A program made the translations under genes and the position numbers. Under the pieces are notes generated by a model. The model saw only the letters and a program-made list of their open reading frames with translations, searched no databases and had not been told where the DNA came from. From Microterricola gilva (GTDB taxonomy: Bacteria; Actinomycetota; Actinomycetes; Actinomycetales; Microbacteriaceae), in the NCBI RefSeq assembly GCF_004217495.1, contig NZ_SHLC01000001.1:1860001-1924000 (forward strand): a stretch of 64,000 bases of DNA, in the 5' to 3' direction. Shown one piece after another: positions 28,466 to 37,589 of the stretch. Each line of letters begins with the position of its first letter. Positions within the stretch are counted from its first letter, which is position 1.

Positions 28466-29722
28466 CTAGCGTACCCACTTCGAGCGTTGCTTCTCGATGC
28501 GCAATGCCGCGCTCTGGTGCCGGTGGCCGACGCTCTCATAGCCGAGCACGGTGATGAGCGGCGCGAACATCACCACGAGCAGGCACCAACTCATCGGCAC
28601 CCCCGCGGATGCCAGCACGAGCGCGATCGCGAGGATGCCCAGTGTGCCGAGCAGCAGGAGCAGGTGCAGCCAGTCCGTCACCCGCACGAGGAATCGGTAC
28701 AGCACGTAGACGCTCAGCGTGTAGATGCCGACGGGCAGGGCGAGGGCGAGCACCGTCCCGACGGCGCCGATCACGGACTCCCCCTCGATGAAGTACGCGG
28801 CGACGTGGAGGCCGGCACCGACCGCCGCCAGCGCCGCGAAGACGACGAGGTGGCCATAGCCCCAGACGAAGGAGCGGCCGCGTGCGATGCTGAGGATCTC
28901 CGCCGACGGCACGATGTAGTACATCCACCACAGCCCGAAGGTCAGCCCGACCCCCGCGACGGCGACGAGGACGGCATCCGTGCTCCAGCCCTGGTGGCCG
29001 ACGACGGCCGAGATCGAGGCGACGGTGCCGATGACGCCCTCGCCGAGCGTGATGATCACGAGCAGGCCGTAGCGCTCCACGATGTGGTGGACGTGCCACG
29101 GCGTTCCGCCCTGCAGCCGTTCGGCGAGCACGGGGCCGCTCATCTCGACGACGACGAGGGCGCTGCCGAAGACGAAGGTCTGGGTGGCGTCGAGCGGGGC
29201 GAGGAGCACGGCGATCCAGCCAATCTGTGCGACGACGAGCGTGACGATGTAGCTGATCGCCGCAGCACGATGGGCGGGATCGGCGACGGCGGCGCGCGCC
29301 CACTGGGCGACCATGGCGATGCGCATCACGATGTAGCCGAACACCATGACGGTGTTGTTGAGTTCTCCGCCGTGGTCGATCGAATCGAACATCCGCGGCA
29401 GGCCGAGGGCCAGGATGATGACGCCGACCATCTGCACCATCGTCGTCACGCGGTAGAGCCAGTCGTCGGTGTCGTAGGCCGAGGCGAACCAGGAGAAGTT
29501 GATCCACGCCCAGACGATGGCGAACATCGCGAAGCCGAAACCGGCGAGCCCGCTAGTGATGTGGCCCTCGGCGACGAGGCGGGCGAACTCGTTGCCCGCG
29601 ACACCGAATGCGACGACGAAGGTCAGGTCGAAGAGCAGTTCAAGCGGTGTCGATGCGCGATGCACCTCGAGCGGGTCCCTGCCCCGCATCGGCCGCAGCC
29701 GGTGTGCGTGCGGCTCGCTCAT
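28466..29722 (-). CDS. Low temperature requirement A (LtrA) family membrane protein
   Basis: This 418-residue protein is almost entirely hydrophobic, with roughly ten or more membrane helices, and has the LtrA signature near the N-terminus (RASTPLELLFDLTFVVAFGV, about 22-41). The family is named after a Listeria gene needed for growth in the cold; its biochemical role is unknown. The ATG overlaps the pabB stop by two bases, so it is coupled to pabB. Confidence 0.88.
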   Translation of the reverse strand: MSEPHAHRLRPMRGRDPLEVHRASTPLELLFDLTFVVAFGVAGNEFARLVAEGHITSGLAGFGFAMFAIVWAWINFSWFASAYDTDDWLYRVTTMVQMVGVIILALGLPRMFDSIDHGGELNNTVMVFGYIVMRIAMVAQWARAAVADPAHRAAAISYIVTLVVAQIGWIAVLLAPLDATQTFVFGSALVVVEMSGPVLAERLQGGTPWHVHHIVERYGLLVIITLGEGVIGTVASISAVVGHQGWSTDAVLVAVAGVGLTFGLWWMYYIVPSAEILSIARGRSFVWGYGHLVVFAALAAVGAGLHVAAYFIEGESVIGAVGTVLALALPVGIYTLSVYVLYRFLVRVTDWLHLLLLLGTLGILAIALVLASAGVPMSWCLLVVMFAPLITVLGYESVGHRHQSAALRIEKQRSKWVR

Positions 29723-31179
29723 TGCTCCGTGGCCCCGAGCACGGCGAGCAGCGCGCGTGCCTTGATCTGGGTCTCCTCGATCTCCTCGGCGGCGACCGAG
29801 AGCGCCGTGATGCCGCCCCCGGTGCCGATGCGGGCGCCGGCGGCATCCAGCACGATGGATCGGATGACCATGGCCAGGTCGACGGCGCCGTCGAGGCCGA
29901 TGTAGCCGAAGGCGCCGGAGTAGATGCCTCGTGGGCCGGCCTCGAGCCCGTCGAGGATGCGCATCGCGCTGATCTTGGGTGCGCCCGTCATCGACCCGGC
30001 CGGGAAGCTGGCCTCGACGGCGTCGATGCCGGTGAGGCCGTCGGCCAGCTCGGCCTCGATCGTGCTGACCAACTGGTGCACGTGCGCGTAGCTCTCGACG
30101 GTGAGGAGCTTGCTGACGCGGACGGAGCCGAGCCGCGCGATCTTGCCGATGTCGTTGCGCATCAGGTCGACGATCATGAGGTTCTCTGCACGCTCTTTCT
30201 CGCTCGACTCGAGTTCGGCGCGGAGCTCGAGGTCGCGGGCGAGGCCGCTCGCGCGCTTGCGCGTGCCCTTGATCGGCTTGGTCGTCACGTGGCCGCCGGC
30301 GGTGACCGCGAGGAACTGCTCCGGACTCGCGCTCAGCAGCGAGATGTCGCCGAAACGGAGCAGTCCGCCGTGGTGGGTCGGGCTGGAGTCCCGGAGCGTC
30401 AGGTAGCTCGCGAGCGGATCGGGGTGCGTGTCGACGCTGATCTCGTTGGTCAGGCAGAGCTGGTAGGCGTCGCCGCGGTGGATCGCCGCCTGACACTCGG
30501 CGATCAGCTCGGCGTAGCGCTCCGGGCCGTGGCGCCAGCGCGCCGCTGCGGTGGCGGGTGCTGGCGTGGCGGGTTCCGGCGCGGCCGGTTCCTGCGCGGG
30601 GCCGGGTGCGGATGCCGCGGCAGCCAGCGCGTGCTCGACCTCGGCCATCCATCGCTCCAGTTCGGCGGCTCCGGTGTCGCCGGCGTCGCTGCGCAGCAGC
30701 AGCGTCACGGTCCGCGCCGCGTGGTCGAAAGCGAGCGCGCGGTCGATCTCGAGCAGCGCGGCATCCGGGGTCGGGGACGGATGTGTCGGCGTTCCGACGG
30801 TCTGCGCCCCGAGTTCGTAGCCGAGCCAGCCGACCCAGCCGAGCTCGAAGCGGGCCGGCTCGCCGGCCGGGCCGCTGTGGCGCTCGGCCGCGGGCAGCGC
30901 GTTCCGCAGGAAGTCGAAGATCGTGCCGCCGACAGTCGCGGCCGGCTCGTGCGAATCGACGCGGTCCACCCGGACGCTGCCCGTCCGAACCGACGCGGTC
31001 ACGACGCGGGCGCCCGGCCGCGGCGCGCCCAGGTAGCTGACGCCTGCCACGGCATCCGGGCCGCAATCAAGCCAGAACGCGTGTGCGGAATCGCCGTGGA
31101 GCGCTGCGAAGGCGGCGGCCGGCTCGACCCACCGCGACAGGTCGGCGCGAAACACAATCGGGGGCTGGGGGCGCATCAC
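29719..31179 (-). CDS. pabB: Aminodeoxychorismate synthase component I
   Basis: PabB makes 4-amino-4-deoxychorismate from chorismate for folate synthesis. The 486-residue chorismate-utilising protein contains TKPIKGTRKR, whose Lys in PIKGT marks PabB rather than anthranilate synthase (PIAGT), and the GTGGGITALS, FGYIGLDG and GAPKISAMR motifs. A Pro/Ala-rich linker lies at about 190-210. The GTG at 31179 is six bases from TAGGCT, so a leaderless start there (or ATG three bases on) is likely. No pabA or pabC is nearby. Confidence 0.92.
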   Translation of the reverse strand: MMRPQPPIVFRADLSRWVEPAAAFAALHGDSAHAFWLDCGPDAVAGVSYLGAPRPGARVVTASVRTGSVRVDRVDSHEPAATVGGTIFDFLRNALPAAERHSGPAGEPARFELGWVGWLGYELGAQTVGTPTHPSPTPDAALLEIDRALAFDHAARTVTLLLRSDAGDTGAAELERWMAEVEHALAAAASAPGPAQEPAAPEPATPAPATAAARWRHGPERYAELIAECQAAIHRGDAYQLCLTNEISVDTHPDPLASYLTLRDSSPTHHGGLLRFGDISLLSASPEQFLAVTAGGHVTTKPIKGTRKRASGLARDLELRAELESSEKERAENLMIVDLMRNDIGKIARLGSVRVSKLLTVESYAHVHQLVSTIEAELADGLTGIDAVEASFPAGSMTGAPKISAMRILDGLEAGPRGIYSGAFGYIGLDGAVDLAMVIRSIVLDAAGARIGTGGGITALSVAAEEIEETQIKARALLAVLGATEQ

Positions 31180-31185
31180 CCGTCC

Positions 31186-31191
31186 AGCCTA
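31186..31191 (-). promoter_or_regulatory. -10 element (TAGGCT) for leaderless pabB
   Basis: TAGGCT on the minus strand is six bases before the GTG at 31179 and nine before the following ATG. Confidence 0.5.
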
Positions 31192-31223
31192 GGGCTGCGG
31201 CGCCCGCGCAGTCACGCCGGCTG

Positions 31224-32975
31224 CTACCCGACCGCCAGGCGGCCGTCCTGCAGCACGAGCTCGCGATCGATCAGCTCGCCAGGCACGGTGTCGTGCGAGA
31301 TGAGGATGACCGTGCGCGGAACGCTGTCCGGTCCGGTTGCGGTCGCCGCCAGGATGTCACGCATGAGCGCAGCGGCCTGTGCGGCATCCACGTTCGCGGT
31401 CGGCTCGTCAACGACGAGCACGGCGAAGTCGGCGAGCAGCGCGCGTGCCAGGGCGATGCGCTGGGCCTGCCCGCCGGAGACGAGCGCCCCGCGCTCCCCC
31501 AGCTCCGCGTCGAGACCGCCGCGACTCGCGGCCCAGTCGCCGAGTCCGACGCGCTCAACCACGGCCAGCAGCTCGGCATCGCTCGACGTCTCCCTGGCGA
31601 ACAGCAGGTTCTGCCGCAGGCTGGAGTCGAAGATCCAGGGCTGCTGCTCGCAGAGACCGACGGTGCGGCGCAGCTCCGACGGCGCCATGCTGCGCGCCTC
31701 GCGTCCGCCGAGGGTGAAGCTGCCGTCGTAGTCGATGAAGCGCACGAGCACATTCGCCAGCGTCGTCTTGCCCGCACCGCTCTCGCCGCGCACGAGCACG
31801 CGCTCGCCCGCGTCGATCGTCATGGTGAGGTCGCTGAGGGCGGTCGGCGTGCCGGATGCCGCGGCGCCGGTGTCCCCGTCCCCGGCGAACACCGGCCAGT
31901 GCGCCGAGAGCCCGGCGAACGCGATCGCCGGAGCGGCGCTCCGCGTCGTCGCCTGCTCGCCCGCCCGAGCCTCCGTCTGGGGCTCAGCCTGCTCCGCCGT
32001 GTCGAGCGGGATGCCGGCCGGCACCTGTGCCGGCGCGACGCGTGCAACCCGCCCGGCGCTGGAGCGCACCTGGCGCCACGCTCCGACGGCCAGCGGCACC
32101 ATCCCGCACACCTCGAACACGGCGAGCGGAACGAGCGCGATGATCGTGAGCTGCGGTCCCTCGAGCGCCGGAGCGCCGACGAGGATCGCGAGCAGCGTCG
32201 CCAGGCCGGCGGCGAGGGTCATCGCCGAGGCAGCGAGGCCGGCGCCGAACGCCGCCTTCACGCCGTCGCGGCGGAGCGCGGCATCCGCCCGGCGCAGATC
32301 GTCGATGCGTTCGTCGACGGCGCCGAAGGCGGTGAGCACGTCGAGCGAGCCGACGAGCTCGAGGATGCGCTCCATCAGCGCGCCGCGGCCAGGAGCCAGA
32401 CGGCGTTCGGCGCGCGCCGCGACGGCCGCGTGCAGCACGGTGCCGGCGACGAACGCCAGAACGAGGCAGAGCGCCAGTGTGAGCGCGGCCTCCGGCAGCA
32501 CCAGCCACACCCCGAACACGCTGAGCACGGCGACGATCGCCGAGACGAGCAGCGGCTGTACGACGCGCAACGGCAAGTCCTGCAGCTCGTCGACGTCGCT
32601 GACGAGTCGGCTGAGCAGATCGCCTCGCTTGGTCCTGGCGAGCCCGGCCGGCGCGAGCGGGATCAGGCGCTCGAACACCGCGCCGCGCAGTTCGGCGAGC
32701 TGGCGGAATGCCGCATCGTGGCTGAACAGACGGTCGACGTAGCGGAAGGCCGCGCGCCCGAGGGCGAAGGCACGCACGCCGACGACAGCGGCCGAGAGGT
32801 AGGCGATCTGCGGCTGCTCGGAGGCACGGGTGATCAGCCAGCCGGAGCAGGCGATCAGCGCGACGGCAGAGAGGGCGCTGCAGAGGGCGAAGAACAGCCC
32901 GGGCGTGAAGCGTTTGACGCCGGGCTGCGCGCGGCGCAACACCGCGGCGGCGTCGGATGTTCGGTTCTCAGGCAC
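31224..32975 (-). CDS. cydC: Thiol reductant ABC exporter subunit CydC
   Basis: CydC pairs with CydD to form an exporter of glutathione/cysteine-type reductants needed for cytochrome bd assembly. The 583-residue protein has an N-terminal six-helix membrane domain and a C-terminal nucleotide-binding domain with Walker A VRGESGAGKTT, signature LVSGGQAQR and Walker B AVLVVDEPTANVD. An insert of about 50 low-complexity residues (PDTAEQAEPQTEARAGEQ) separates the domains. It overlaps cydD by eight bases and is last in cydABDC. Confidence 0.93.
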   Translation of the reverse strand: MPENRTSDAAAVLRRAQPGVKRFTPGLFFALCSALSAVALIACSGWLITRASEQPQIAYLSAAVVGVRAFALGRAAFRYVDRLFSHDAAFRQLAELRGAVFERLIPLAPAGLARTKRGDLLSRLVSDVDELQDLPLRVVQPLLVSAIVAVLSVFGVWLVLPEAALTLALCLVLAFVAGTVLHAAVAARAERRLAPGRGALMERILELVGSLDVLTAFGAVDERIDDLRRADAALRRDGVKAAFGAGLAASAMTLAAGLATLLAILVGAPALEGPQLTIIALVPLAVFEVCGMVPLAVGAWRQVRSSAGRVARVAPAQVPAGIPLDTAEQAEPQTEARAGEQATTRSAAPAIAFAGLSAHWPVFAGDGDTGAAASGTPTALSDLTMTIDAGERVLVRGESGAGKTTLANVLVRFIDYDGSFTLGGREARSMAPSELRRTVGLCEQQPWIFDSSLRQNLLFARETSSDAELLAVVERVGLGDWAASRGGLDAELGERGALVSGGQAQRIALARALLADFAVLVVDEPTANVDAAQAAALMRDILAATATGPDSVPRTVILISHDTVPGELIDRELVLQDGRLAVG

Positions 32976-34644
32976 GTCGCACCGCCTCCAGACTCACCAC
33001 GCGGTCGGCTGCCGCGATGACGGCCTCCCTGTGGCTGACAACAATGACGATGGCCCCGTCGGCGGCGGCGGCGCGCAACGAGGCGATCAGCTCCGCCTCC
33101 GTCGCGGCGTCGAGCGCTGAGCTCGGCTCGTCGAGAATGAGCAGCGGCGTTCCAAGCTCGGTCCACCGGTAGAACGCACGGGCGATCGCGACGCGTTGCG
33201 CCTGACCGCCGGAGAGGCCGCTGCCGGCGACGCCGAGCTCGAGCGCGGGGTCGATCGCCGACGCCGACGCCCGGCGCAGGCTGGCCTGCACGAGCTGACC
33301 ACGTTCGTCGGCGCCGAGGCGGCTGCCGAGGGCGATGTTCTCCGCGACGCTGCCGGCGGCCAGCCCAGGGGTCTGACCACACCAGGCGATGTCGGAACCG
33401 CTGACGGCCCGCGCGCCTGCACCTTCGGCGGCGAGACGGATCTCGCCCTCGTACGGCAGGAAGCCTTGGATGGCGGCGACAATGCTCGACTTGCCCGCAC
33501 CGCTCTGCCCGGTGAGCACCGTGACGGCGCCAGGCTCGAAGCCGGCCGATAAGTCGTCGACGATGAGGCGGTCGCCGCGACGGATGCCGAGGCCATCGAT
33601 TCGCAGCGCGGCACCGCGCGGCACGGCCGCCCGAGCGGCATCCGCGGTATCGCGAGCAGGCAGGGCATCGGCCGCCTCGATGATCTCGAAGATCTCCTCC
33701 GAGGCCGCGACGCCGTCCGCCGCGGCGTGGAACTGGGCGCCGACGTTGCGCAGGGGCAGGAAGATCTCCGGGGCGAGGATCAGCACGAACAGCCCGACGC
33801 CGAGGCTGAGCTGGCCGTCGAGGAGGCGGAGCCCCGCCGTGACCGCGATCAGCGCGACCGAGAGGCTGCCGGCCAGTTCGAGCACGAATCCGCTGAGGAA
33901 GGAGAGCCGCAGCACCTTCATCGTCTCGACGCGGTACTCATCGGTCACCCGGTGAATGCGGCCGAGTTGGCGGCGCTCCCTGCCGAAGATCTTGAGGGTC
34001 GACAGCCCGCCGACGACGTCGAGGAACGCACCGCTCAGCCGCTGCAGGCTGTCCCACTGCTTGCGCTGCACCGCCTGTGTCGCGAGGCCGATGAGCACCA
34101 TGAAGATCGGGATCAGGGGCAGCGCGATCACGACGATCAGCGCGCTCACCCAGTCGCTCAGCAGCACGACGAGCACCAGCAGCGGCGTCGCCACCACGGT
34201 GAGCACGAGCTGGGGCAGGTACTTGGCGAAGTAGCCGTCCAGGGCGTCGAGACCGGGGCCGATGACGGTCGCCGCCGTCGCGCTCCCCTTCCGCGCCGCC
34301 CAATCCGGGCCGAGCCGACGCACGGCGCCCAGCACGGCGACGCGCAACTGGCTCTTCACCCGCGCAGCGCCGGCCGCCGCCGTGGCATCCATCGCCCACA
34401 CCGTGAACGCGCGGAGCGCGACCATGGCGGCCAAGGCCCAGAACGTCGGGGCGAGTTCCGCGATGCCGTCGCCGGCGATCGCGCCGGTGATCAGGCGGGA
34501 GACGAACCAGGCGAAGCCGATGATCGACACCGTCTGCAGCAGGGCGAGCACGGCTCCCCCTGCGAGGAAGCCGCGCATCGCCCGCGCCCGCCGAAGCAGG
34601 CGCGGGTCGATGGGGCGGACTCTGGCCGTGTCCTGGCTGCTCAC
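32968..34644 (-). CDS. cydD: Thiol reductant ABC exporter subunit CydD
   Basis: This 558-residue half-transporter has a membrane domain (about residues 20-300) and an ATPase domain with Walker A LTGQSGAGKSS, signature LSGGQAQR and Walker B LLILDEPSSALD. The GTG start overlaps the cydB stop (GTGA), setting the N-terminus at VSSQDTARVRPIDPRLLRRA. Its partner CydC follows with an eight-base overlap. A longer in-frame reading upstream crosses cydB and is not real. Confidence 0.93.
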   Translation of the reverse strand: MSSQDTARVRPIDPRLLRRARAMRGFLAGGAVLALLQTVSIIGFAWFVSRLITGAIAGDGIAELAPTFWALAAMVALRAFTVWAMDATAAAGAARVKSQLRVAVLGAVRRLGPDWAARKGSATAATVIGPGLDALDGYFAKYLPQLVLTVVATPLLVLVVLLSDWVSALIVVIALPLIPIFMVLIGLATQAVQRKQWDSLQRLSGAFLDVVGGLSTLKIFGRERRQLGRIHRVTDEYRVETMKVLRLSFLSGFVLELAGSLSVALIAVTAGLRLLDGQLSLGVGLFVLILAPEIFLPLRNVGAQFHAAADGVAASEEIFEIIEAADALPARDTADAARAAVPRGAALRIDGLGIRRGDRLIVDDLSAGFEPGAVTVLTGQSGAGKSSIVAAIQGFLPYEGEIRLAAEGAGARAVSGSDIAWCGQTPGLAAGSVAENIALGSRLGADERGQLVQASLRRASASAIDPALELGVAGSGLSGGQAQRVAIARAFYRWTELGTPLLILDEPSSALDAATEAELIASLRAAAADGAIVIVVSHREAVIAAADRVVSLEAVRRA

Positions 34645-35678
34645 GCCGACTGTGCAGCGCCGGCGGGAGCCGCGCCTGTCGCCGCCTGGATGCTCGCGCG
34701 GCTGACTCGCTTGCGGAAGACCCAGTACGTCCAGCCCTGGTAGAGCAGGATCAGCGGCAGGAAGACGAGCGCCGTCCAACTCATGACCGTCAACGTGTAC
34801 TCGGAGCTCGAGGCGTTGGCGATGGTGAGGCTGTTCGCCGGGTCGTTGCTGGCTGGCATGACATCCGGGAACAGCGCCGTGAACAGCGCGAGCACGGCCA
34901 GGGCGACGGTCGCGGCCATGAAGCTGAATGACCAGCCCTCTGCACCCCGCAGGTTGAACAGCCAGGCCCCGATGAGCGCCACAGCCGCCAGAGCGGCGAG
35001 CACGAGGTAGGCGACGCTGAACTCGGCCAGGAAGGCCGTCCAGACCAGGAACGACGCCGCAACCACGATCGTGACGACGCCAGACTTCACGGCGAGCTTG
35101 CGGGCCCGTTCGCGGATGTCGCCCGCGGTCTTCAGCGAGATGAACACGGCGCCGTGGGTGAAGAACAGCAGCAGGGTTGTGACACCGCCGAGCAGCGCGT
35201 ACGGGTTCAGCAGATCGAAGAACGTACCGATGTAGTTGTGGTCGGCATCCAGCGGGACACCCTGCACGATGTTGGCGAATGCGACGCCCCAGAGCAGCGC
35301 CGGCACGGCGGAGCCGACGATGATCATGCCGTCGAACCAGGCCTTCCAGCGGGATTCGGGGCGCTGGTGCCTGTACTCGAACGAGACGCCGCGCAGGATC
35401 AGGGCGAGCAGAATGAGCAGCAACGCCAGGTAGAACCCGCTGAACAGGGTGGCGTACCACTCGGGGAATGCCGCGAAGAGGCAGGCTCCCGCGACGATCA
35501 CCCACGTCTCGTTGAGGTCCCAGACGGGGCCGATGGTGTTGATGAGGACCCGGCGGTCGAGGTCGTCCTTGCCGAGGAATGGCAGCGTCATGCCGACGCC
35601 GAAGTCGAAGCCGTCCAGGATGAAGTAGCCGACGAACAGGGCTGCGACAATCCAGAACCAGAGTGTGGCGAGATCCAT
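34641..35678 (-). CDS. cydB: Cytochrome d ubiquinol oxidase subunit II
   Basis: CydB is the second subunit of cytochrome bd oxidase. The 345-residue protein has about eight to nine membrane helices and the family features FWIVAALFVGYFILDGFDFG near the N-terminus and WDLNETWVIVAGACLFAAFP. It follows cydA by nine bases and precedes cydD with a four-base overlap. It acts in the cell membrane. Confidence 0.96.
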   Translation of the reverse strand: MDLATLWFWIVAALFVGYFILDGFDFGVGMTLPFLGKDDLDRRVLINTIGPVWDLNETWVIVAGACLFAAFPEWYATLFSGFYLALLLILLALILRGVSFEYRHQRPESRWKAWFDGMIIVGSAVPALLWGVAFANIVQGVPLDADHNYIGTFFDLLNPYALLGGVTTLLLFFTHGAVFISLKTAGDIRERARKLAVKSGVVTIVVAASFLVWTAFLAEFSVAYLVLAALAAVALIGAWLFNLRGAEGWSFSFMAATVALAVLALFTALFPDVMPASNDPANSLTIANASSSEYTLTVMSWTALVFLPLILLYQGWTYWVFRKRVSRASIQAATGAAPAGAAQSA

Positions 35679-35687
35679 GATTGTCTC

Positions 35688-37100
35688 CTAGTAGACGGTG
35701 GTTGATGGTTCGATGCGCCCGGTTTCCGGGTGCGGCTCCGGCGCGTCGGCCGGGCCCTTCTGGGCTGCCTTCTTGATGAGCTTGAACTCGACGACCGCGA
35801 GGATGCCGTAGATCAGCGTGAAGGCGATGAGCGAGATGAGCACCTCGAGGCCCGAGACTCCCGGCGAGACGCCGTCCTCGGTCTTCAGCAGGCTGAACAC
35901 CAGCCAGGGTTGCCTGCCCATTTCGGTGAACACCCAGCCGACGATCATGGCGGCCAGCGACAGCGGGAACGCCCAGATCGCGGCCTTCCAGACCCACTTG
36001 CTCTTGGGGTGACGGCCACCGCGGGTCAGCCAAAGGCCGACGACGGCGACGAAGACGTGCAGCAGGCCGAGGCCGATCATCCAACGGAACGACCAGTAGG
36101 TGATCCAGATGATGGGCGTGTAGTCGCCGGGGCCGAACGCCTCGATGTACTGCGCCTGCAGGTCGTTGATGCCCTCGACGCAGCCGTCGAAGGTGTGCGT
36201 CGACAGCAGCGAGAGCAGGTAGGGCACGCGGATGGAGAACAGCTCGCTCGTGCCGTCCGGTGTTCCGAGGGTGAACAGCGAGAAGGACGCTTGGGCGCCG
36301 CACACCGTTTGATATGTGGCCTCGGCCGCGGCCATCTTCATCGGCTGCGTCGCGACCATCGCCAGGCTGAGCTGGTCACCGAAGACCGTGGTCAGCACAC
36401 CGGCGATGATCATCATCCAGAGCCCGAGCTTGAGCGCTGGACGCATCGTCTCCAGGTGCTGGTTGCGCGCCAGGTGCCAGGCGGCGACGGTGATGATGAG
36501 GCCGGCCGACACCATGAAGCTGGCGAAGATCGTGTGCGGGAAGGCGGCAAGCGCCACCGGGTTCGTGAGCAGCGCCCCGATGTCGACGAGCTCGGCTCGC
36601 CCCTTGTCGACGTTCATCTCGTAGCCGACCGGGTTCTGCATGAAGGCGTTGGCCGCGATGATGAAGTACGCCGAGAGGATGGAGCCGAACGCGGTCGCCC
36701 AAATGGTGAGCAGATGGAGGAAGCGGGGCAGCTTGTCCCAGCCGAAGATCCAGAGGCCGATGAACGTCGCCTCGAAGAAGAAGGCGAGAAGGCCCTCGAA
36801 GGCCAGCGGGGCACCGAAGACGTCCCCGACGAAGCGGGAGTAGTCCGACCAGTTCATGCCGAACTGGAACTCCTGCACGATGCCAGTGACGACGCCCATG
36901 GCGAAGTTGATGAGGAAGAGCTGGCCGAAGAACTTGGTCAGCTGGAGATACCGGACCTGCCCCGTTCTGTACCAGGCGGTCTGGAAGATCGCGGTCGTGG
37001 TGACCATACCGATCGTGATCGGAACGAACAGGAAGTGATAGATCGTGGTCAGGCCGAATTGCCAGCGCGCAAGCGCAAGCGGGTCCAGGATCTCGTTCAC
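35688..37100 (-). CDS. cydA: Cytochrome d ubiquinol oxidase subunit I
   Basis: CydA holds the three hemes and reduces oxygen with quinol electrons without proton pumping. The 470-residue protein starts VNEILDPLALARWQFGLTTI, with His22 as the heme ligand after helix I, and later shows PHTIFASFMV and GRQPWLVFSL. The GTG start at 37100 has a GAGGGGAG Shine-Dalgarno. Two 17-base palindromes lie directly upstream, between it and a BlaI-like repressor, and probably control the operon. Confidence 0.96.
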   Translation of the reverse strand: MNEILDPLALARWQFGLTTIYHFLFVPITIGMVTTTAIFQTAWYRTGQVRYLQLTKFFGQLFLINFAMGVVTGIVQEFQFGMNWSDYSRFVGDVFGAPLAFEGLLAFFFEATFIGLWIFGWDKLPRFLHLLTIWATAFGSILSAYFIIAANAFMQNPVGYEMNVDKGRAELVDIGALLTNPVALAAFPHTIFASFMVSAGLIITVAAWHLARNQHLETMRPALKLGLWMMIIAGVLTTVFGDQLSLAMVATQPMKMAAAEATYQTVCGAQASFSLFTLGTPDGTSELFSIRVPYLLSLLSTHTFDGCVEGINDLQAQYIEAFGPGDYTPIIWITYWSFRWMIGLGLLHVFVAVVGLWLTRGGRHPKSKWVWKAAIWAFPLSLAAMIVGWVFTEMGRQPWLVFSLLKTEDGVSPGVSGLEVLISLIAFTLIYGILAVVEFKLIKKAAQKGPADAPEPHPETGRIEPSTTVY

Positions 37101-37120
37101 GGGGGCTCCCCTCAACGGAC

Positions 37121-37137
37121 TTCTACACTGCGTAGAA
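37121..37137. promoter_or_regulatory. Operator 1 of the cydA/blaI-like intergenic region
   Basis: TTCTAC-ACTGC-GTAGAA is a perfect six-base-arm palindrome 20 bases before cydA; with flanks GAC/CTC the arms extend to 8 of 9. BlaI-family operators have similar TAC/GTA half-sites. Confidence 0.7.
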
Positions 37138-37145
37138 CTCGCAAC

Positions 37146-37162
37146 TTCTACAGAGCGTAGAA
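37146..37162. promoter_or_regulatory. Operator 2 of the cydA/blaI-like intergenic region
   Basis: TTCTAC-AGAGC-GTAGAA repeats the arms of operator 1, 25 bases away centre to centre, and ends 31 bases before the repressor gene. Confidence 0.7.
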
Positions 37163-37181
37163 CATTTTCAGTTACGAGCGG

Positions 37182-37187
37182 TAATCT
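37182..37187 (+). promoter_or_regulatory. -10 element (TAATCT) for leaderless blaI-like gene
   Basis: TAATCT is followed by exactly six bases and the ATG at 37194; no Shine-Dalgarno is visible. Confidence 0.5.
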
Positions 37188-37193
37188 TGAATC

Positions 37194-37571
37194 ATGAACA
37201 CTCTCGGGGTCTTGGAAAGATCGATCATGAACGCCCTGTGGGACGCCCATGATGGACTGTCCGCTCCCGAACTCGGCGAACGCCTCCTGAATGCTGAGGC
37301 GGAATCGCCGCGCAAAGAGCATGCAACGACCACCCTACTGACGGTGCTCTCCCGCTTGGAAGCAAAAGGTTTCGTGTCGCGGAGCCGCAGCTCGCGCCCG
37401 CACCGTTACTTCGCGGTGAACAGCCGTGAGGAGCACACGGCGACCCTGATGCACCAGGTGCTCGAGCTCGCGCCGGACCGCGATGCCGCGCTCGCCCGCT
37501 TCGTCGGACAGGTCAGCGCCAGCGAGGCCGAGACGCTGCGCGCCCTGCTCGACTCGCGGCCCACCGGGTAG
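37194..37571 (+). CDS. BlaI/MecI/CopY family transcriptional repressor
   Basis: This 125-residue winged-helix repressor begins MNTLGVLERSIMNALWDAHD and has the recognition helix region HATTTLLTVLSRLEAKGFVS and wing SRSSRPHRYFAV. It is followed by an M56 peptidase gene, as in blaI-blaR1 pairs, where cleavage of the repressor relieves repression. It is divergent from cydABDC with two palindromes between, so it probably controls cytochrome bd as well as itself. No beta-lactamase gene is nearby. Confidence 0.9.
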   Translation: MNTLGVLERSIMNALWDAHDGLSAPELGERLLNAEAESPRKEHATTTLLTVLSRLEAKGFVSRSRSSRPHRYFAVNSREEHTATLMHQVLELAPDRDAALARFVGQVSASEAETLRALLDSRPTG

Positions 37572-37589
37572 CACAGAGCCCCCACCCCC

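Noticed and set aside
29719-31179. Anthranilate synthase (TrpE) as the identity of the chorismate enzyme
   Set aside because: The PIKGT motif with Lys is typical of PabB, and no trp genes are adjacent.
31856-32143. Arg/Pro-rich small frames in many places, resembling basic proteins
   Set aside because: They are alternate-frame readings of GC-rich genes and have no ribosome-binding sites or conservation signals.
29608-33020. Long plus-strand frames opposite pabB, cydC and cydD
   Set aside because: No recognisable domains; the opposite strand has complete PabB and CydDC motifs.
32968-36303. One 1111-codon frame suggesting a fusion protein that includes CydD
   Set aside because: Only the last 558 codons are CydD; the upstream part is an out-of-frame reading of cydB and cydA. 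The GTGA overlap at 34641-34644 sets the real start.
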